A stretch of DNA of 64,000 bases from 2011-GWA2-47-8b sp964361325 (GTDB lineage: Bacteria; Patescibacteriota; Minisyncoccia; UBA6257; WO2-44-18), in NCBI GenBank assembly GCA_964361325.1, contig CAYHZT010000001.1, forward strand, positions 7,932 to 71,931, written 5' to 3'. Each line of letters opens with the position of its first letter. The first letter of the stretch is position 1. Shown in pieces: positions 60,331 to 64,000 of this stretch. A program made the translations under genes and the position numbers. The notes under the pieces are model-generated. The model worked only from the letters and a program-made list of their open reading frames with translations, had not been told where the DNA came from and ran no database searches.

Positions 60331-60404
60331 GGTCCCATCGTCTAGTGGCAGGACACATGGTTCTCATCCATGAAACACGGGTTCGACTCCCGTTGGGACC
60401 ACCA
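60331..60404 (+). tRNA. tRNA-Glu (anticodon CTC)
   Basis: Acceptor GGTCCCA/TGGGACC, anticodon arm CATGG-TTCTCAT-CCATG giving CTC (codon GAG), T arm ACGGG-TTCGACT-CCCGT, then ACCA encoded in the genome. The ATCGTCTAG D region fits Glu. Follows murF by 5 nt, so it may be processed from that transcript. Confidence 0.94.
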
Positions 60405-60425
60405 AATTTGATTTTTAGTGCGGGG

Positions 60426-60464
60426 TCATCCACGAAACACGGGTCCGATTCCGGTTGAGAGCAC
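60426..60464 (+). repeat. Degenerate direct repeat of the tRNA-Glu 3' half
   Basis: Matches 60364-60402 of the tRNA at about 33 of 39 bases (anticodon-loop end through T arm and acceptor), but the T stem and acceptor no longer pair. Not a functional tRNA; a duplicated 3' end such as this can be an old attachment site or a decayed tRNA copy. Confidence 0.7.
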
Positions 60465-60481
60465 ACTTCGACAAACTCAGT
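60464..60481 (+). repeat. Dispersed repeat copy (ACTTCGACAAACTCAGT)
   Basis: Relative of the CCTTCGACAGGCTCAGG repeat, in the intergenic region behind the tRNA-Glu remnant. Confidence 0.55.
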
Positions 60482-60512
60482 CGAATGCCCCTCAGTGTAA
60501 ACACAAATCTGA

Positions 60513-60518
60513 TATACT
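60513..60518 (+). promoter_or_regulatory. -10 box, leaderless start
   Basis: TATACT ending 6 nt before ATG 60525. Confidence 0.5.
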
Positions 60519-60524
60519 TATTTT

Positions 60525-61166
60525 ATGAACGATATTGTTATTTTAATTTTTCAACTAGTGGTTCTGATTTTTTCCATAATCATTCACGAAGTTTCCCATG
60601 GTTTAGCAGCTTTGCGTTTAGGCGACCAGACTGCTAAAAATGCCGGTCGCCTTACGTTGAATCCGATCAAACACTTAGATACATTCGGTTCTTTTATTTT
60701 GCCAATTTCTTTGTATATTCTCTCCGGCGGTACTTTAATTTTGGGGTGGGCGAAGCCGGTGCCTTATAATCCGTTAAATTTGAAAAATCCCAAAACGGGC
60801 GCCGGTATTATTGCGGCAACCGGACCAATCAGTAATCTTTTAGTAGCGGTAGTTTTTGGAATAATTCTTCGTTTGATTTTTCCATTTGCGGAAATTCCGC
60901 TTTTTGCCAATCTGGCAGTTTTATTCAGTTTAATAATTTTCATCAATATTCTCCTGGCGGTTTTTAATCTTGTTCCTTTGCCGCCGCTTGATGGTTCTAA
61001 TATTTTATTCGCGCTTTTGCCGGAAAGCTGGCGCCCCGTGCGTGATTTTCTGGTCCGTTACGGTTTTTACCTTCTGATTGTATTTATACTTTTTGGTTTT
61101 CAGTTTATTGCGCCAATTATTACGTTGCTGTATAGGCTGATCACCGGCCCTGCCGGAGCGTTTTAG
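60525..61166 (+). CDS. Small site-2 protease family protein (M50)
   Basis: 213 aa integral membrane zinc protease. HEVSH motif in the first helix (residues 22-26), followed by GLAALRLGDQTAKNAGRLTL and NPIKHLD, and the second active-site segment NLVPLPPLDGSNILF. This is the short YdiL/Rip3-type rhomboid-unrelated M50 form common in bacteria, lacking the PDZ domain of the larger protease at 18053. Substrates unknown. Confidence 0.92.
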   Translation: MNDIVILIFQLVVLIFSIIIHEVSHGLAALRLGDQTAKNAGRLTLNPIKHLDTFGSFILPISLYILSGGTLILGWAKPVPYNPLNLKNPKTGAGIIAATGPISNLLVAVVFGIILRLIFPFAEIPLFANLAVLFSLIIFINILLAVFNLVPLPPLDGSNILFALLPESWRPVRDFLVRYGFYLLIVFILFGFQFIAPIITLLYRLITGPAGAF

Positions 61167-61210
61167 AAGCGCCACTTTTTATTCAGAACTGCCTACCTAG
61201 ACTTCTTTAG

Positions 61211-61241
61211 TTGCCCGTGCTTAAATGACGCTGGTTATTTT
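61211..61241 (+). promoter_or_regulatory. Candidate promoter of the ceramidase-like gene
   Basis: TTGCCC, 18-19 nt, TTATTT/TATTTT with extended TG; leader ~25 nt with GGAGGTGAT. Confidence 0.4.
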
Positions 61242-61275
61242 ACAACGGATCAACAACATTACGCGGAGGTGATGC

Positions 61276-62526
61276 GTGAGAGTGTTTCGTTTTGGTCTTT
61301 TTGTCGTGATCGGTATTTTTTTGATCGGTTGCGTTCGTGCCGGCATTGCCAGCCGCGCCGCCGACAATGATTTAAAAGCGGCCGCGGACAAGGCGGTAAT
61401 TACTCCGCCGATAGGCATTCCGATGGGCGGTTACTTTGCCTATGAGCGCAAAGCCGAGGGGACGCACGACCAACTTTATGCCCGCTGTCTTGTTTTGAAA
61501 ATTGGCAAGCAAGTGCCCGTGGCGTTTATCTCTCTTGACCTCATTGGCTTTCTTAGCTATGACGTTGATATTGTACGAAAGCGTTTCGGCGGCAACATTA
61601 CTTTGTTTGTTTTTTCCACTCATCAACACTCCGGCCCCGACACAATCGGAGTTTTTGGCGAAGGCCGAGACGAACGTTATATGTCCGAACTGCGATCTAA
61701 AATCATTTTTCTGATACAAAGTACGCTGACGATTTTAGAACCGGCATCACTCTCTTTTTGGAAGTCCGACGGCGTCGGTTTAGCAAAAAATTGGAAAGAT
61801 CCGGAAATTGTCGATAACGATATCAATGTTTTGATGGTCAGCGGCAAAAAGGGGATTATTGGAACGCTTGTTAATTTTGGATGCCATCCTGAAGCGCTGG
61901 GAAAGAAAAATCGTTTAATCACTGCTGACTTCCCCGGCTATTTGGTAAATAAAATCGAAAAGGAATGCGGAGGCACGGCGCTGTTTGCCAACGGCTTGCT
62001 CGGCGGAATGGTTTCTATAGCCACGGAAAATTTTCAAAACAAAGAAAAAAGTTTTGAGCTGGCTAAAAAAGTGGGGGAGAAACTGGCATCGCGAGTATTA
62101 TCGAATATTCGGAATTATACGAAGTTAGAACCGAAAAATTTTTACGTGTCTAATTCCGAAGTCGCTATACCGTTTCAAAATGACGCATTGAGAGATCAAG
62201 TTTTGTCCGGGCATCTTCCTTTGCGCAGTTTTGTAACGAACCAGCATGGCGAAATTACAGATGTCAATGTAACGGTTTCGGTTCTTCGGCTGGGGCAATT
62301 GGAAATATTGATGATTCCGGGCGAAATGACGCCGGTCTTAGGACTTAAATTAAAAACAGCCCCAATGACGATGATTATAGGATTGGCGAATGACGAGATC
62401 GGTTACATTTTGCCGGAGAAAGATTATTATCTTCCGAAATTCCAGAACGAGAGAAGTAAATCCCTGGGCCCGAAAACCGGCACCATCATCTATAACGCTC
62501 TGAAAGACCTAAGTTCAAACCGATAA
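61276..62526 (+). CDS. Neutral/alkaline ceramidase-like lipoprotein
   Basis: 416 aa, start GTG 61276 after GGAGGTGAT. Signal peptide ends FLIGC, a good lipobox with Cys19. The body matches the N-terminal part of neutral/alkaline non-lysosomal ceramidases: AVITPPIGIPMGGYFAYER, YARCLVLKIGK, STHQHSGPD (the metal-binding H-x-H in the family) and NFGCHPEALG. The usual C-terminal domain is missing. Could hydrolyse an amide in host or environmental lipids; the true substrate is unknown. Strong terminator follows. Confidence 0.8.
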   Translation: MRVFRFGLFVVIGIFLIGCVRAGIASRAADNDLKAAADKAVITPPIGIPMGGYFAYERKAEGTHDQLYARCLVLKIGKQVPVAFISLDLIGFLSYDVDIVRKRFGGNITLFVFSTHQHSGPDTIGVFGEGRDERYMSELRSKIIFLIQSTLTILEPASLSFWKSDGVGLAKNWKDPEIVDNDINVLMVSGKKGIIGTLVNFGCHPEALGKKNRLITADFPGYLVNKIEKECGGTALFANGLLGGMVSIATENFQNKEKSFELAKKVGEKLASRVLSNIRNYTKLEPKNFYVSNSEVAIPFQNDALRDQVLSGHLPLRSFVTNQHGEITDVNVTVSVLRLGQLEILMIPGEMTPVLGLKLKTAPMTMIIGLANDEIGYILPEKDYYLPKFQNERSKSLGPKTGTIIYNALKDLSSNR

Positions 62527-62550
62527 GAGGCGCGCACCGCGCCTCTTTTT
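62525..62550 (+). terminator. Terminator
   Basis: AAGAGGCGCG / CGCGCCTCTT stem, CAC loop, T5; overlaps the stop codon. Confidence 0.85.
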
Positions 62551-62553
62551 AAT

Positions 62554-62583
62554 TTGACTTCCGCCATTTTATTTTGTTAATAT
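62554..62583 (+). promoter_or_regulatory. str operon promoter, leaderless start
   Basis: TTGACT, 18 nt, TAATAT with extended TG, ending 7 nt before the rpsL ATG. Confidence 0.65.
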
Positions 62584-62590
62584 TTCTCTC

Positions 62591-63013
62591 ATGCCAACTA
62601 TTCGTCAGCTGGTCAGGAATGGAAGAAAAAAGACAGTATACAAACCCAAAGCTCCGGCAATGGGGCGCTACTTTAATTATTTGCAAAACAAACCGCTCAA
62701 CGTGGCGGCGCCTTTCAAGCGAGGGGTTTGTCTGAAAGTTTTTACAACCACTCCAAAAAAACCGAACTCCGCTCTGCGCAAAGTTGCCCGCGTGCGATTG
62801 ACCAACGGTATGGAAATTACCGCTTATATTCCCGGCGAAGGCCATAATTTGCAGGAACACTCTATTGTTTTGGTTCGTGGCGGCCGCGTTAAAGACCTGC
62901 CGGGCGTGCGTTATCATATTATCCGCGGCGTTTTGGATACGGGCGGAGTTGAGGCGAGAAAACAGCAACGGTCCAAGTACGGAGCCAAAAGGCCCAAAGA
63001 AGAAGCGAAATAA
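62591..63013 (+). CDS. rpsL: 30S ribosomal protein S12
   Basis: Decoding-centre protein; 140 aa. Conserved [18 protein letters not shown] and [20 protein letters not shown] surround the streptomycin-linked region. The Lys in TPKKPNSA (E. coli Lys42) and the Lys in RVKDLPG (Lys87) are both kept, so the S12 target appears wild type. First gene of the rpsL-rpsG-fusA operon. Confidence 0.97.
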   Translation: MPTIRQLVRNGRKKTVYKPKAPAMGRYFNYLQNKPLNVAAPFKRGVCLKVFTTTPKKPNSALRKVARVRLTNGMEITAYIPGEGHNLQEHSIVLVRGGRVKDLPGVRYHIIRGVLDTGGVEARKQQRSKYGAKRPKEEAK

Positions 63014-63016
63014 TAT

Positions 63017-63484
63017 ATGAGAAGGAAAGGTACTTATAAAAAAGAAAGAAAGCCGGATTTAAAATACGGAAATGTTGCCGTCGGCCGCTTTATTAACTAT
63101 TTAATGAAAGACGGAAAGAAGTCTACCGCCGAAAGAATTATGTACGATGCTTTTGACATCATCCAAAAAGAGGCAAAAACAGAACCGGTTAAAGTTCTAG
63201 AACAAGCCCTGGAAAATGTCGCTCCGGCGGTTGAGGTGGTATCCAAGCGCGTCGGCGGCGCCAATTATCAAGTGCCGCGCGAAGTCCGTTTGGATCGCAA
63301 GTTTGTTTTGGCCAGCCGATGGATTATTCAAATCGCCCGTGGAAAAAAGGGGAAACCTATGGCTTCCAAACTCGCGGAGGAACTTTTGTCCGCCGCGAAA
63401 AACGAAGGCCTTGCCATCAAAAAGAAACAAGATACGCATCGGATGGCCGAGGCGAACCGCGCTTTTGCGCATTTCAGCTGGTAG
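63017..63484 (+). CDS. rpsG: 30S ribosomal protein S7
   Basis: Small-subunit head assembly initiator; 155 aa. Features: KYGNVAVGRFINYLMKDGKK, LEQALENVAPAVEVVSKRVG, GANYQVPREVRLDRK and the C-terminal KKKQDTHRMAEANRAFAHFS. Full length. Starts 3 nt after rpsL. Confidence 0.97.
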   Translation: MRRKGTYKKERKPDLKYGNVAVGRFINYLMKDGKKSTAERIMYDAFDIIQKEAKTEPVKVLEQALENVAPAVEVVSKRVGGANYQVPREVRLDRKFVLASRWIIQIARGKKGKPMASKLAEELLSAAKNEGLAIKKKQDTHRMAEANRAFAHFSW

Positions 63485-63494
63485 ATTTTAACTA

Positions 63495-64000
63495 ATGCCG
63501 CGATTATATCCTATAGAAAAAGTTAGAGACTTCGGAATTATTGCTCACATTGACGCGGGCAAGACCACCGTTTCCGAACGGGTGCTTTTTTATACAGGTG
63601 TTTCTCATAAAATCGGCGAAGTGCACACTGGAGATACCGTAATGGACTGGATGGAGCAAGAGCGCGAGCGCGGCATCACTATTACCGCGGCTGCCACGAC
63701 CGCTTTTTGGATTCCGACCTATCAACACGGCGACAAAGCGCACGAATATCGTTTTAATTTGATTGATACTCCCGGGCACATAGATTTTACCGTTGAGGTA
63801 AAACGTTCTTTGCGCGTTTTAGACGGCGCGGTGGTAGTTTTCGACGGAGTGAGCGGAGTGGAGCCACAATCGGAAACCAATTGGCGCTATGCCGATGAAT
63901 ACGGCGTGCCTCGCCTTTGCTTTATCAATAAAATGGACCGTATGGGCGCTAATTTTGTTGAGGACGTAAAATCCATTAATGAGCGGCTGAATCCGCACGC
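63495..64000 (+). CDS. fusA: Elongation factor G (3' partial)
   Basis: Translocation GTPase; the first ~168 codons are visible and the gene runs off the window. G1 is [12 protein letters not shown], switch I/II segments [14 protein letters not shown] and [13 protein letters not shown], and the G4 motif [11 protein letters not shown] are all in place. The start ATG 63495 follows rpsG by 10 nt. Confidence 0.97.
   Translation, partial: MPRLYPIEKVRDFGIIAHIDAGKTTVSERVLFYTGVSHKIGEVHTGDTVMDWMEQERERGITITAAATTAFWIPTYQHGDKAHEYRFNLIDTPGHIDFTVEVKRSLRVLDGAVVVFDGVSGVEPQSETNWRYADEYGVPRLCFINKMDRMGANFVEDVKSINERLNPH

Overview
The window looks like part of a Patescibacteria (Candidate Phyla Radiation) chromosome, most likely Parcubacteria-like. 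Genes are tightly packed, often with ATGA overlaps. Many house-keeping proteins are trimmed: AlaRS, PheT, ThrRS, ProRS, RpoA, L13, MreC and an SMC-like protein are all shorter than usual. Several proteins belong to families I associate with these bacteria, namely a DUF5667-like protein, a baseplate-J-like membrane protein and a PEGA-type remnant. TGA is used as a stop codon, so the code is standard and not that of SR1/Gracilibacteria. rplK is not followed by rplA. These points are suggestive only; no 16S gene is present. One 10-N gap (32822-32831) lies in gyrB, so this is a draft assembly.

Layout. 1-8372: 3' part of rpoD, a secreted DUF5667-like protein, alaS, a thiolase, and an FtsA-like plus baseplate-J-like pair. 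8407-12491: infA-rpmJ-rpsM-rpsK-rpsD-rpoA-rplQ-rplM-rpsI and a small membrane protein, facing a broken PEGA-type gene. 12788-15107: murA and a first mreB. 15108-15361: a possible small RNA. 15362-22121: M16 peptidase, holB-like gene, frr, site-2 protease, a large secreted protein and proS. 22144-28733: mreB2-mreC-mreD-PBP2-galT, a phosphodiesterase and a DedA protein. 28780-35971: pheST, a lipoprotein, gyrB, secE-nusG-rplK. 36015-39543: accessory block with a nucleotide-metabolism cluster (dCMP deaminase, deoxyribosyltransferase-like protein, two Nudix proteins and an unknown). 39667-51849: gatB, then thrS and dnaE on the minus strand, then rnhB, rpmF, nusB, rnc, ftsH and a short SMC-like ATPase. 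51887-55581: rpsP, khpA, trmD, rplJ-rplL with an L10 leader, plus small unknown genes. 55653-60404: tRNA-Val, the mraZ-rsmH-ftsL-ftsI-murF division and wall cluster with MraZ boxes, tRNA-Glu. 60525-64000: site-2 protease, ceramidase-like lipoprotein, and the rpsL-rpsG-fusA operon running off the end.

The cell-wall genes (murA, murF, two PBPs, mreB x2, mreC, mreD, mraZ cluster) suggest a walled cell whose shape is actively controlled. The translation genes show removal of accessory and editing domains.

The most unusual signals are non-coding. (1) Gene-free stretches hold composite inverted-repeat elements: imperfect terminal inverted repeats of 20-45 bp enclosing inner hairpins (24241-24505, 32495-32757, 36542-36698, 36715-36900, 53118-53300, 53314-53468), plus two simpler relatives. 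(2) About ten operon-first genes have a -10 box ending 6-8 nt before the start codon, predicting leaderless mRNAs, while accessory genes mostly have 20-40 nt leaders with strong Shine-Dalgarno sequences. (3) A short dispersed repeat has entered coding sequence in frame in alaS (twice) and gatB.
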